Shown here in pieces: positions 7,750 to 15,725 of a stretch of 34,659 nucleotides of DNA (its first letter is position 1; every line of letters starts with the position of its first letter). Both the position numbers and the translations under genes were made by a program. The notes under the pieces are model-generated. The model was not told the DNA's origin and did no database searches. It saw only the letters and a list, made by a program, of their open reading frames with translations. This DNA is from Chloroflexota bacterium (lineage in GTDB: Bacteria; Chloroflexota; Dehalococcoidia; UBA1151; TMED-70): contig PBLU01000012.1 of assembly GCA_002721875.1 (NCBI GenBank), positions 86,582 to 121,240 of the forward strand, given 5' to 3'.

Positions 7750-8939
7750 TTTGATTGTCCCTTAATTATTTCTTCCTTAGAGGGAGGTATTTCGTACAGT
7801 CCAGCTCCGGGTCTTCTTCCAAATGGACTTGGGCCAGCTTTTTGTGACACAGATTTTACTTTGTGCTTAGTAAGTTCTTCATAATTTATTTCAACACCTA
7901 AACCGGGTTTATTACCAACTAGTGCATATCCATCTTTGATTATTACATCAGATGAAAAAACTTTTGTTTCTGGCTCTGGATGAGGGACTTCAATTGTAAT
8001 GCAATTTGGAATAGCATTGGCTATATGTGCATGAATAATTCCATATGAACCTCCTAATGTAACAGGTAATTCAAGTGCATAAGCTGCATCAGCTATTTGC
8101 ATTGCACCTGTAATTCCAGTCATGCCATGACTAACTTGTATTACATCTGCAGATCTATGATGAAAATATGGAAGAAAATCTCCTAGAGTATCAAGATTCT
8201 CCCCAGCACATACAGGTGTTTTGATTGAATCTGAAACTTTTTTCAAGCCTAAGAAATCCCATCTTCGAGCAGGCTCTTCAATCCATCCTAATGAGAACCT
8301 TTCTTCCATTTCTGATATTTTTCTTATTGTTTGCTTAGGTGACCAATACTCATTAGAGTCAACATAAAGAATAGGATTATCACAATTTTTAGATAGAGCT
8401 TTCTCCATTAATTCAAGCCTCCTAAGGTCTGAGTCTTGATCAAGCCCAACTTTTAATTTACCTGCTTTAAAGCCAAATTCATCTGACATTTTTGCATACC
8501 ACTTAAATAAATCATCATCACTAATTGGAAGGGCAATATCTGAGGCATATACATTAACTTTTTCATTATTACCACCTAGTGTTTTCCACAGAGGTTCACC
8601 GTTTATCTTTGCCTTAAGATCCCACAATGCAACATCCACAACAGATATTGCATCATTAACTATTCCATCGTGCCCGCCCTTAAAAAATTTTTCAATCATT
8701 CTTTTCCATGTACTCATTACTGCTTTTGGATCATTGTTTATAAGAATTTCTTCAAAAATTGAATTAATTTGGGGGATTGAATTTTGACCACCTAAAGAAA
8801 TACCTTTAAGTCCTTCGTCTGTAATAATTTCAACTACACAACTACTTGCTTTTTTCCTACCCATGGGAGAGTTAGCATCTCCCATAATTCTGTCTAAATT
8901 ATACTCAATCAATGTAGTTTTTAGTTTTTTAATTTTCAT
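7746..8939 (-). CDS. Enolase-superfamily paralogue lacking the His-Asp dyad (copy 1)
   Basis: A 397-residue mandelate-racemase-like protein, the first gene of the operon. It has K161/K163 (KLKVG) and metal ligands D194, E221 and E247. The catalytic histidine position reads G296 (PVTLGG) and its aspartate partner S270 (IQVSHG); histidines H303 and H305 lie a few residues on and could only partly compensate. The N-terminal loop with GDANSPMG near residues 20-27 is shared with copy 2. The ATG has no Shine-Dalgarno in front (A-rich), so initiation may be leaderless or weak, unlike most genes here. The paired arrangement suggests a duplication and possibly a heteromeric enzyme; that is inference. 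Confidence 0.85.
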   Translation of the reverse strand: MKIKKLKTTLIEYNLDRIMGDANSPMGRKKASSCVVEIITDEGLKGISLGGQNSIPQINSIFEEILINNDPKAVMSTWKRMIEKFFKGGHDGIVNDAISVVDVALWDLKAKINGEPLWKTLGGNNEKVNVYASDIALPISDDDLFKWYAKMSDEFGFKAGKLKVGLDQDSDLRRLELMEKALSKNCDNPILYVDSNEYWSPKQTIRKISEMEERFSLGWIEEPARRWDFLGLKKVSDSIKTPVCAGENLDTLGDFLPYFHHRSADVIQVSHGMTGITGAMQIADAAYALELPVTLGGSYGIIHAHIANAIPNCITIEVPHPEPETKVFSSDVIIKDGYALVGNKPGLGVEINYEELTKHKVKSVSQKAGPSPFGRRPGAGLYEIPPSKEEIIKGQSK

Positions 8940-8971
8940 TTGAATATTTTTTTATAAATTTTAGTATTATC

Positions 8972-9001
8972 TTGATTCAAATATTTAGGGAATTTTAGAA
9001 T
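8972..9001 (+). promoter_or_regulatory. Candidate promoter for the VWA-like gene in an 83-bp divergent gap
   Basis: TTGATT (8972-8977) and TAGAAT (8996-9001) are spaced 18 bp and resemble sigma-70 -35 and -10 boxes, giving a leader of about 15 nt before the ATG at 9023. The gap (8940-9022) must also hold the promoter for the minus-strand enolase operon; TTGAAT with a TTATAA 17 bp on, reading leftward, is the best guess there. AT-rich DNA yields such matches often. Confidence 0.3.
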
Positions 9002-9022
9002 GAAAATGTATATTATTTAAAA

Positions 9023-11077
9023 ATGAACAATTCTCTAAAAATATTTATAAATTATTATGACATACTAAGTAAGATTTTTTTTCTTGGATTGGTCTTTTTT
9101 GCCATTTTATTTTACATTCTCAATACATCTCATATTTTTGCTGAGGAAGAAACTGATAGCACTATATTTATTGCTTATGATACAGATAACTTAAATGATA
9201 ATGAAGATTATAAGACTTCAAAAGATATTATTCTTCAAATAGCTAACTACTATTCAATTAAAAAAAATGTATCTGTAATTATTCAAAGTTATGGATCTAT
9301 GAATGGTGAAACATTAAAAATTGATGAAGAAAATGTAAATTTATCTATAGAAGAATTTTTATTTAGAATAGATAAAAAGTTAAATTCAGATAACCCTAAT
9401 CATTATCTAGCAATATCTGACGGTTTTACACAAATAGCAGAAAATAAAAATGTTTCTAACTCAAAATTTTATTTAATATCTCCGCTGAAAACAGGAACTC
9501 TCGAGGATTCATCTAATATAAAGTTAACTAATTTAGCAGACTTATATCAATCTTCCGAAATTACATTAAGTGTAATGTCTATGCCATCTTCTTTAGCTGA
9601 AAATAGAGAATTCTTTTCTAAAATATCAGCTCAAACTAATGGTGATTTTATAGATTTTGGTTCTAATAAATCTTTTACAGATTTTATAAAGATATTCTTA
9701 GATGAGCCTATTCTTTTAGTTGATACGAATTTAGATTCTAAGCCTCTCTCAAATTTTATAAATGTTGCTCCTACAGTTGAAAAATTGAGAATAGGAATCT
9801 ATAGACAAGACATTGAAACAAAAATTTCTTTAATAACTCCTTCAGGTACCGAATTAGAGGAAAACTCGGATTATAATTTTTGGGAGTTAGACAAAATAGT
9901 ATTTTTAGACATTAATAATCCAGATTCAGGAACATGGACAATCATAACAAATGGATCATTAGGTAAATATGAAATTTATACAGATTCATCAAATCCCCTA
10001 GAATTGAGAACATATGGTGAAAAAATTTATCCAATAAATTCTGAAATTATACTTGAAGTTGGGGCTTATATTGATAATAAATTATTGAATATTTCAGATG
10101 CTGAACTCCAAGTCAGAATTAGAGATTTCGAAGGTATTGAAACTATTCAAATAATGAGTGATATTGGTCAAAAAGGAGACAGAGTTGCTGCTGATGGAAT
10201 ATATACTGCAAAATTACCAAGCATATCTAAACAATCAGTAGTTGATGTTGAGTATATTTTGCAATGGAAAAATCTTTCAACTCCAGTTATTAAGAAAGAT
10301 CAAATTAAAATTGAATATTATCCTGAAATCAAAATCACTGAAATTAATGATCTATCAGGTAAATCAAGCCAAGAAATAAAAGTCTTAAAATTACAAACTT
10401 CTGTAAATACTTATCCTTTTTTAGTTACCCCTGAGGAAATAAAGCTGAGTCTAGATGAATCAATAAATCATATAAAATTTAGAGTAGAACCCTTAAAAAT
10501 ACCAGATTCAGATAAATCTTATGAATTTAATGTTTATGCATTATCTGAGATAAAAACTAAAGATGAGACTTCGATTGAGATTAATCTTAGTACAATTTTC
10601 TTAGATCAACAATATACTTCTGAACCAATTCTTATCTCTATAACTACTAATACAAATTTTCTATATATATTTGGGCTAAGATACTATTATTGGTTTCTAA
10701 TATTGATAGCTGTAGTGATTATTTCTATTCTAGTTCTAAATTTCACAAGAAGGGCAAAAATTTACGGTTTCATGACGGATGTAGATAATAATATAATAGT
10801 GGATTTTTCACAAATAAAGAGAAATCCAATCCTTAAGATGATTCATCCTAAAAGAATATATTTCAAAAATATAAGTGAGCTTCCATATCAAGGCGGATTT
10901 TTTGAATTTTTTGAAAACGAAATATTTATAAATGTAATTCCTTCTGAAAAAGATCCAAGCATTAGATTAAACTCTGTACCAATTACAGGCAGGCATTCCA
11001 TTTCTGATGGAAAGTGGATAGGTTCAACAGGAAAGCAAGTAAGGTTTATGAAAGAAATACCTTACATGAACATCTAA
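9023..11077 (+). CDS. Membrane-anchored VWA-like domain protein of unknown function
   Basis: A 684-residue protein with a hydrophobic signal or anchor at about 16-34 (ending SHIFAEE), a large external part, one transmembrane helix at about 554-574 followed by RR, and a 110-residue C-terminal cytoplasmic tail. Residues about 45-230 look like a von Willebrand A fold: an early FIAYDTDN strand and a closing ISAQTNGDFIDFG helix-strand. The MIDAS motif DxSxS is not intact (D53-T-D-N-L), so metal binding is doubtful. Two beta-rich modules follow: about 250-330 with an SGTWTI turn, and about 335-420 with GDRVAADGIYTA. Nothing identifies a partner. It is divergent from the enolase operon and convergent with the cyclophilin gene, 2 bp apart. 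Confidence 0.7.
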   Translation: MNNSLKIFINYYDILSKIFFLGLVFFAILFYILNTSHIFAEEETDSTIFIAYDTDNLNDNEDYKTSKDIILQIANYYSIKKNVSVIIQSYGSMNGETLKIDEENVNLSIEEFLFRIDKKLNSDNPNHYLAISDGFTQIAENKNVSNSKFYLISPLKTGTLEDSSNIKLTNLADLYQSSEITLSVMSMPSSLAENREFFSKISAQTNGDFIDFGSNKSFTDFIKIFLDEPILLVDTNLDSKPLSNFINVAPTVEKLRIGIYRQDIETKISLITPSGTELEENSDYNFWELDKIVFLDINNPDSGTWTIITNGSLGKYEIYTDSSNPLELRTYGEKIYPINSEIILEVGAYIDNKLLNISDAELQVRIRDFEGIETIQIMSDIGQKGDRVAADGIYTAKLPSISKQSVVDVEYILQWKNLSTPVIKKDQIKIEYYPEIKITEINDLSGKSSQEIKVLKLQTSVNTYPFLVTPEEIKLSLDESINHIKFRVEPLKIPDSDKSYEFNVYALSEIKTKDETSIEINLSTIFLDQQYTSEPILISITTNTNFLYIFGLRYYYWFLILIAVVIISILVLNFTRRAKIYGFMTDVDNNIIVDFSQIKRNPILKMIHPKRIYFKNISELPYQGGFFEFFENEIFINVIPSEKDPSIRLNSVPITGRHSISDGKWIGSTGKQVRFMKEIPYMNI

Positions 11078-11079
11078 AC

Positions 11080-11748
11080 TTATTTTTCTATGATTCTAAT
11101 TGTATTAATAGATGTCCCTCTTTGTTGATCAGTTGCAGGGTTTCTATATCTTATTTTTTTTATAACATCCATTCCTGATATAACTTTTCCAAAAACAGCA
11201 TGACAAGAAACATTCATATTAATACAATCTTTAGGATTATTATTTGCATCAAATGCATCTAAAAATGGCACTGGTTCAAAAGTAATAAAAAACTGACTTC
11301 CATTAGAGTTGTACCCAGAATTAGCCATCGATACTATACCTTCTGAATTATGCCTCAGGTCTACATGAAATTCATCATCAAATTTATAACCAGGATTACC
11401 CATTCCGGTACCAGAGGGATCTCCACCTTGAGCCATAAAACCTGGTATTACTCTATGAAAAGTTGTATCGTCATAATATCCACTAGTTGATAAATTAATA
11501 AAGTTTTCAACTGTAAATGGTACTTTATCGTCAAAAAGTAAAATTTCAAATGATCCTACTTCCGTATCAAAAATTGCTGAATATTCTTTAGTTTGATCTA
11601 TATTACCTGATGGAGCAGAAGGATTGCTACTTTTTGATAAATTTATTGTTTCATCATTATCTGAGCAAGAAATGATTATTATTGAAAATAAAACTATGAA
11701 ATATGTCATAAGTATATTTCTTGAAAATATTGTAATTTTTTTCTTCAT
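11080..11748 (-). CDS. Lipoprotein cyclophilin-type peptidyl-prolyl isomerase
   Basis: A 222-residue cyclophilin with a lipoprotein signal: positively charged start, a hydrophobic stretch, then IISC with C28 as the lipidation site. A low-complexity Ser/Pro linker runs to about residue 50. The isomerase core has FHRVIPGFMAQGGDP (97-111), GIVSMANSG (137-145) and SQFFITF (151-157). It should assist folding of exported proteins outside the membrane. An insertion at about 165-182 between PFLD and HAVFGKV contains C175 and C182, which could form a disulfide. The ribosome binding site AGGAG precedes the ATG well. The family is certain; its clients are unknown. Confidence 0.93.
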   Translation of the reverse strand: MKKKITIFSRNILMTYFIVLFSIIIISCSDNDETINLSKSSNPSAPSGNIDQTKEYSAIFDTEVGSFEILLFDDKVPFTVENFINLSTSGYYDDTTFHRVIPGFMAQGGDPSGTGMGNPGYKFDDEFHVDLRHNSEGIVSMANSGYNSNGSQFFITFEPVPFLDAFDANNNPKDCINMNVSCHAVFGKVISGMDVIKKIRYRNPATDQQRGTSINTIRIIEK

Positions 11749-11791
11749 ATCAAACTCCTATAATATAAATAATAAATTATAAGTTTTAATT
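11749..11791. promoter_or_regulatory. 43-bp divergent promoter gap between cyclophilin and lipB
   Basis: The gap contains TATAAT on the plus strand at 11759-11764 and TATAAT on the minus strand at 11781-11776, each with only a poor T- or A-rich -35. Both transcripts would have very short leaders. lipB has no clear Shine-Dalgarno, while the cyclophilin gene has AGGAG. The TATAAT boxes are seen; promoter activity is inferred. Confidence 0.35.
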
Positions 11792-12502
11792 ATGGTTAAA
11801 AATAAAAAAAATATTCAAGCATCTTTTTTAGGTAAGATTGATTATTTTGAAGCAATTAAGCTTCAAGAAAAAATAAACTTATTAGTTCAAAAAGAAGAAC
11901 AAAATGAACATATTTTATTTTTAGAGCATGATAATGTTGTAACTTTTGGTTCTCAAGAAAAAATTTCTGAAATAGAGATTGAAAGATTAAACTTAAGTTA
12001 TGATGATATTCTTTTTGTTAAATCTTCAAGAGGAGGTCAAATTACAGCTCATAACCCTGGGCAAATAATTTGTTATCCCATAATTAATATAAAAAATTAT
12101 TTTTCTGGTATTTTGGAGTATGTAGAATTTCTTGAAAGAGTAATAATTGAAACTTTATCTAAGTATAAATTATTTGCTCACACTGTAAAAAAAAGAAGAG
12201 GAATTTGGATCAATGGAGATCCCAATGAAAAATATGATGAAGATGTAAATCCTAAAGGTCAAAAAATTGCTGCAATAGGACTAAAGATTATAAAAAATAT
12301 TTCTATGCATGGATTTGCTTTAAATATCAACAATGATATAAGTATTTTTAAGAAAATAACACCTTGCGGAATGCCAAATTTAGAAATATCTTCTTTATCA
12401 AATATCACAGGGAAAAAATATAATTTAGAGGATATTTCTTTAGAAATAATTGATACTATGAATAGATTATTAAATTCAAAAATAAAGTTAGAAATAAATT
12501 AA
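11792..12502 (+). CDS. lipB: Lipoyl(octanoyl) transferase
   Basis: A 236-residue LipB, which moves octanoate from acyl carrier protein to a lysine of lipoyl-dependent enzymes such as 2-oxoacid dehydrogenases and the glycine cleavage H protein. The family signature appears as RGGQITAHNPGQ (80-91; the usual HGPGQ is HNPGQ). The catalytic lysine is K158 in KIAAIGLKI and the catalytic cysteine is C192 in TPCGMP, with MHGFALNIN at 172-180. An acidic insertion at about 141-157 (GDPNEKYDEDVNPKG) separates GIW from the lysine strand. The stop overlaps the thrC start by one base (TAATG), so the two are translationally coupled, although the functions are unrelated. No lipA is in the window. Confidence 0.93.
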   Translation: MVKNKKNIQASFLGKIDYFEAIKLQEKINLLVQKEEQNEHILFLEHDNVVTFGSQEKISEIEIERLNLSYDDILFVKSSRGGQITAHNPGQIICYPIINIKNYFSGILEYVEFLERVIIETLSKYKLFAHTVKKRRGIWINGDPNEKYDEDVNPKGQKIAAIGLKIIKNISMHGFALNINNDISIFKKITPCGMPNLEISSLSNITGKKYNLEDISLEIIDTMNRLLNSKIKLEIN

Positions 12503-13698
12503 TGGGAAAAACTCTTAGTACATATGAATACCTCCAATGCTCATTAACTGGAGATACTTTTTCTAACGATATTCCAAGAAGATTGAGCCCTTCTTCTCAA
12601 AAGCCATTACTAGCACGTTACAATCTTGATAAAGCAAAAAAAACTATGACAAAAGATGTACTTAAAAGCAGAAGAAACGATATGTGGAAGTATGAAGAAA
12701 TACTGCCTATTTTCGATGACCATAATATTGTTAGTTTAGGAGAGGGCAACACACCGTTTATAAAAATGAATAATCTTTCAAAACTTCTGAAAATTGACAA
12801 TCTTTATGTCAAGGACGAAAGTAATAACCCAACAGGCTCATTCAAAGCTAGAGGTTTATCCGCTGCAATATCTAAAGCTAAAGAATTTGGTATTGAAGGA
12901 ATAGTTATGCCATCGGCAGGAAATGCCGCTGGAGCTATGTCTGCCTATGCAGCAAAATCAAAAATGTCTGCTAATGTTTTTATGCCTAAGGATGCTCCTT
13001 TGGCAAATAAAATGGAATGTATAGCATTTGGAGCTAAAGTTGAGTTAGTAAATGGTTTTATTTCAGATGCAGGTAAAGCATCAGCAGAAGCCGCTGAAAA
13101 ATATGATTTGTTTGATATTTCAACTCTCAAGGAACCATTCCGAGTTGAGGGTAAGAAAACAATGGGATTGGAAATAATAGAACAATTATGTTGGGAAGTA
13201 CCAGATGTGATTATTTATCCAACTGGTGGAGGTACAGGAATAGTTGGAATATGGAAGGCTATAAATGAATTAGAAGAAATGGGTATGATAGATAATAAAA
13301 AACCTAAAATGATATGTGTACAAGCAGAAGGTTGTTCTCCATTAGTTGATGCATTTGAAAAAGATGAAGAGTATGCCACGCCATTTGTTAACCCCAAGAC
13401 TCTAGCTGCAGGTATGAGGGTTCCTTTAGCCGTAGGGGATTTTATAATTTTAAATATATTAAAACAAAGTAATGGAACTGCAATCAGAATTAATGATCAA
13501 GAAATGCTTGAAGGTGTCTCACTTTTGTCAAAGGAGGAAGGAATATTTGCTGCCCCAGAGGGAGGAGCTGTACTTATTGCAACAAAAAAGTTAAGGGATA
13601 ATGGATATATTAAGGATGATGATAAGGTTGTTGTAGTCAATACTGGATCTGCTTATAAATATTTAGATGCTATGCAGAAAAAATTTTGGGATGACTAA
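12502..13698 (+). CDS. thrC: Threonine synthase
   Basis: A 398-residue PLP enzyme of fold type II that converts O-phosphohomoserine to threonine. The N terminus has a short YLQCSLTG segment typical of this threonine synthase class, without the full zinc-ribbon cysteine set. LGEGNTPFIKM (79-89) precedes the PLP lysine K115 in NPTGSFKARG, and the phosphate-binding glycine loop TGGGTG lies near residue 241. Length and motif order fit ThrC better than threonine dehydratase or cysteine synthase. It is coupled to lipB by a one-base overlap. The stop shares CTAA with the convergent acetyltransferase gene, leaving no room for an ordinary terminator. Confidence 0.9.
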   Translation: MGKTLSTYEYLQCSLTGDTFSNDIPRRLSPSSQKPLLARYNLDKAKKTMTKDVLKSRRNDMWKYEEILPIFDDHNIVSLGEGNTPFIKMNNLSKLLKIDNLYVKDESNNPTGSFKARGLSAAISKAKEFGIEGIVMPSAGNAAGAMSAYAAKSKMSANVFMPKDAPLANKMECIAFGAKVELVNGFISDAGKASAEAAEKYDLFDISTLKEPFRVEGKKTMGLEIIEQLCWEVPDVIIYPTGGGTGIVGIWKAINELEEMGMIDNKKPKMICVQAEGCSPLVDAFEKDEEYATPFVNPKTLAAGMRVPLAVGDFIILNILKQSNGTAIRINDQEMLEGVSLLSKEEGIFAAPEGGAVLIATKKLRDNGYIKDDDKVVVVNTGSAYKYLDAMQKKFWDD

Positions 13699-14339
13699 GG
13701 TTCTTTACCGTCCCATTCAATTACATGACTTGATATTCCATTTGGATATTTTGAAGAGTATTCATCTATAAGTATACCCATAATTACGGAATTATATCTT
13801 TGACCATTTTTAGGCCTACTTTTTCTAAAAGTTCCTTCATGAATAAAACCTATTTTCTTGAACAGATTTACGGCATTTATATTAAATTCTGGAATATCAA
13901 CCCAAGCTCTGTACATACCAAGATTTAAGAAGCTATGCTCTAGCAAAGCTAATGCTGCTTCAGTACCATATCCCTTATGCCAAACAGATTTATCTCCAAT
14001 TAGAACTGATAACTGAGCATCACCTAGTGACTCATCAATAGATAATTGAGCTTCTCCAATATGATTATCATTCAAATATATGGAAAATATAGATCTATGA
14101 GGTTCATGATGAGGATCATGAAAAACCTCGTTCCATTCTGCTTCAGTGGCATTTAACATTTTGTTAGGTTCATAGCCAAGGTGTGCAGTCTCATTATAGG
14201 TATATCTTCCAAACCAATTTTCATATACATCTTTATCTTCTAACCAATCAATTAATCTAGGTATATCGGCTCTGGTTACGTTCCTAAGATTTATAATGTC
14301 GTTTTTTTTCATAAATTTACCTTGGATGCAGTGTTGCAT
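13695..14339 (-). CDS. GNAT acetyltransferase, RimJ/RimL-like
   Basis: A 214-residue GNAT-fold N-acetyltransferase. The N-terminal strand NLRNVTRADIPRLIDWLED, the acetyl-CoA loop region SVWHKGYGTEAALALLEHSF and the closing GMYRAWVDIPEFNINAVNLF-KKIGF segment are typical of the RimJ/RimL/SpeG group, which acetylates protein N termini, polyamines or small molecules. Two starts are possible: ATG at 14339, with AAGG 9 nt upstream, and ATG at 14312, with AAGG 7 nt upstream. The second matches the usual start of the family, so the first nine residues (MQHCIQGKF) may not be made. A TATAAT box on the minus strand at 14365-14360 is a reasonable promoter. The substrate is unknown. Confidence 0.85.
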   Translation of the reverse strand: MQHCIQGKFMKKNDIINLRNVTRADIPRLIDWLEDKDVYENWFGRYTYNETAHLGYEPNKMLNATEAEWNEVFHDPHHEPHRSIFSIYLNDNHIGEAQLSIDESLGDAQLSVLIGDKSVWHKGYGTEAALALLEHSFLNLGMYRAWVDIPEFNINAVNLFKKIGFIHEGTFRKSRPKNGQRYNSVIMGILIDEYSSKYPNGISSHVIEWDGKEP

Positions 14340-14359
14340 TATTATTTACCTTTTATAAG

Positions 14360-14365
14360 ATTATA
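14360..14365 (-). promoter_or_regulatory. Candidate -10 box for the GNAT gene
   Basis: A perfect TATAAT on the minus strand lies about 20 nt before the first ATG of the acetyltransferase gene, in the 68-bp divergent gap 14340-14407. The matching -35 region is only a T-rich stretch, so the call rests on the -10 alone. Confidence 0.35.
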
Positions 14366-14407
14366 GTAAATTGTAGAAAATAAAAAAAAGATTTAAAGGG
14401 GATAATT

Positions 14408-14680
14408 ATGGCTGATTGGAAAATGGAAGCGGAGATAGAATATTGTGTACCATGTGGTTATGCTAATTTAGCTGCTTGGATGACAAGTGAACTATTTCAA
14501 GCTGCAGGAACTGCAATTGCAATATCTTTGAAACCAGGTACAGCCGGAGCTTTTAAGGTAACTGTAGATGGTGAAGTTATGTGGGATAAAAAATCTCAAG
14601 GAAAGTCACCAGATATAATGGAAGCTAAAGAGTTGAAAGCAAAGGTAATTAACAAATTAGAATCTCTATCTAAAGTCTAA
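14408..14680 (+). CDS. Rdx (SelT/SelW/SelH-like) thioredoxin-fold protein, Cys form
   Basis: A 90-residue small Rdx-family protein. The redox motif CVPC is at residues 13-16, directly after the first strand (EIEYC). The cysteine form replaces the CxxU of selenoproteins; no in-frame TGA is present. The later strand with GAFKVTVDGEVMWDKKSQG is typical of the family. Such proteins are thought to act in thiol redox chemistry, but their bacterial role is poorly known. A strong GGGG ribosome binding site precedes the ATG. It lies 50 bp upstream of nuoA on the same strand, so it may be transcribed with the complex I operon. Confidence 0.85.
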   Translation: MADWKMEAEIEYCVPCGYANLAAWMTSELFQAAGTAIAISLKPGTAGAFKVTVDGEVMWDKKSQGKSPDIMEAKELKAKVINKLESLSKV

Positions 14681-14730
14681 ACATAAAATAAAGTATTATT
14701 TATTAGTAAATTTCAGGAGATTTACATTAA

Positions 14731-15129
14731 ATGAGTCAACATTATTTAACTGAATATAGTTTGTTGCTACTTTTCGTATCATTATCAGTTGCAGTTCCAA
14801 TAGGAATGTTAGCGACTGCAAAACTAGGTACAAAGTTTGGAGTAACACCAAGTAGAGAAACTAAAATCAAGAAATCCGCATATGAAGGAGGTCATCCTGC
14901 ATTCAGTGAAAAACCTTCATTATTCAGTTTTGGTTACTTTTACTATGCACTTCTTTTTGTAGCTTTTGATGTTGAAACCATTTTGATATTTCCATGGGCC
15001 GTAAGTCATGGTTACATAACTAATGTTTGGGGATTATTACCTTTTGTTGGTATATTAGTTTTCCTAACAGTGCTTACAGTTTCATTTATTTATGTTTGGT
15101 TGAAAGGTTGTTTAGAATGGATAAAATAG
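14731..15129 (+). CDS. nuoA: NADH-quinone oxidoreductase subunit A
   Basis: A 132-residue membrane subunit of complex I with three transmembrane helices (about 10-30, 68-90, 98-120). It has the conserved YEGGHPAF stretch after the first loop and the acidic membrane helix containing [12 protein letters not shown]. It helps form the quinone chamber and the start of the proton path. The ribosome binding site CAGGAG is well placed. It is the first gene of an eleven-subunit operon; its end overlaps the probable nuoB start by 13 bp. Confidence 0.95.
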   Translation: MSQHYLTEYSLLLLFVSLSVAVPIGMLATAKLGTKFGVTPSRETKIKKSAYEGGHPAFSEKPSLFSFGYFYYALLFVAFDVETILIFPWAVSHGYITNVWGLLPFVGILVFLTVLTVSFIYVWLKGCLEWIK

Positions 15130-15725
15130 AAAGAGTTCCACTAGATTTATCAACTAAAGATCTAGATAGAGAAGAGGGTGGACTAATAAACTCAATGAAA
15201 TCGACTCATGTTTCTCCTTTCCCTGAACCTATTATCAATAATGATGATTTAGATAAAAATGTAGTTGTTTCTTCTGTCGATCAACTACTAAACTGGGCTA
15301 GAAAATCAAGCTTATTTCCTCTTCAATTTGGACTAGCATGTTGTGCTTTTGAAATGATAGCTACTGCAATGAGTAGATTTGATATTTCAAGATTTGGAAT
15401 GGAAGTTTTTAGAGCTACACCTCGACAGGCAGATCTTATGATTGTTGCAGGCACTGTAACTTGGAAAATGGCGGTTCCTCTTAGAAGACTTTATGACCAG
15501 ATGGCTGAACCAAAATGGGTGATTTCAATGGGTGTATGTGCTACTTCAGGAGGTCCTTACTATGAAAGCTATTCGGTTGTTCCAGGTGTAAATCATATTG
15601 TTCCTGTAGATGTTTATGTGCCAGGGTGTCCTCCTCGTCCAGATGCATTGCTATTTGGAATCATGCAACTGCACGAGAAAATTAAGAAATATAGCCTTAC
15701 TGGCGAAAGAGCAGGGGATGTATAA
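15117..15725 (+). CDS. nuoB: NADH-quinone oxidoreductase subunit B
   Basis: A 202-residue subunit holding the terminal [4Fe-4S] cluster N2, which reduces quinone. The ligands are C75-C76 (LACCAFEM), C141 ([10 protein letters not shown]) and C171 (VPGCPPRP). The start used here is ATG 15117 (MDKIERVP), with GAAAGG about 9 nt upstream and a 13-bp overlap with nuoA. A longer frame from 15027 lies almost wholly inside nuoA and would add 30 unsupported residues. The N terminus is about 50 residues longer than the conserved core and polar, like that of some bacterial NuoB proteins. Confidence 0.94.
   Translation: MDKIERVPLDLSTKDLDREEGGLINSMKSTHVSPFPEPIINNDDLDKNVVVSSVDQLLNWARKSSLFPLQFGLACCAFEMIATAMSRFDISRFGMEVFRATPRQADLMIVAGTVTWKMAVPLRRLYDQMAEPKWVISMGVCATSGGPYYESYSVVPGVNHIVPVDVYVPGCPPRPDALLFGIMQLHEKIKKYSLTGERAGDV

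Noticed and set aside
14408..14680. Possible selenoprotein (SelW/SelT type)
   Set aside because: The redox motif is CVPC with ordinary cysteine codons and the frame contains no TGA, so no selenocysteine is encoded.
15027..15116. Upstream extension of nuoB
   Set aside because: These codons lie inside nuoA, and the added residues do not look like NuoB. ATG 15117 has a usable ribosome binding site.
15610..15717. Upstream extension of nuoC
   Set aside because: The extension is a shadow of the nuoB 3' end; starts at 15718 or 15730 fit the protein and the spacing.
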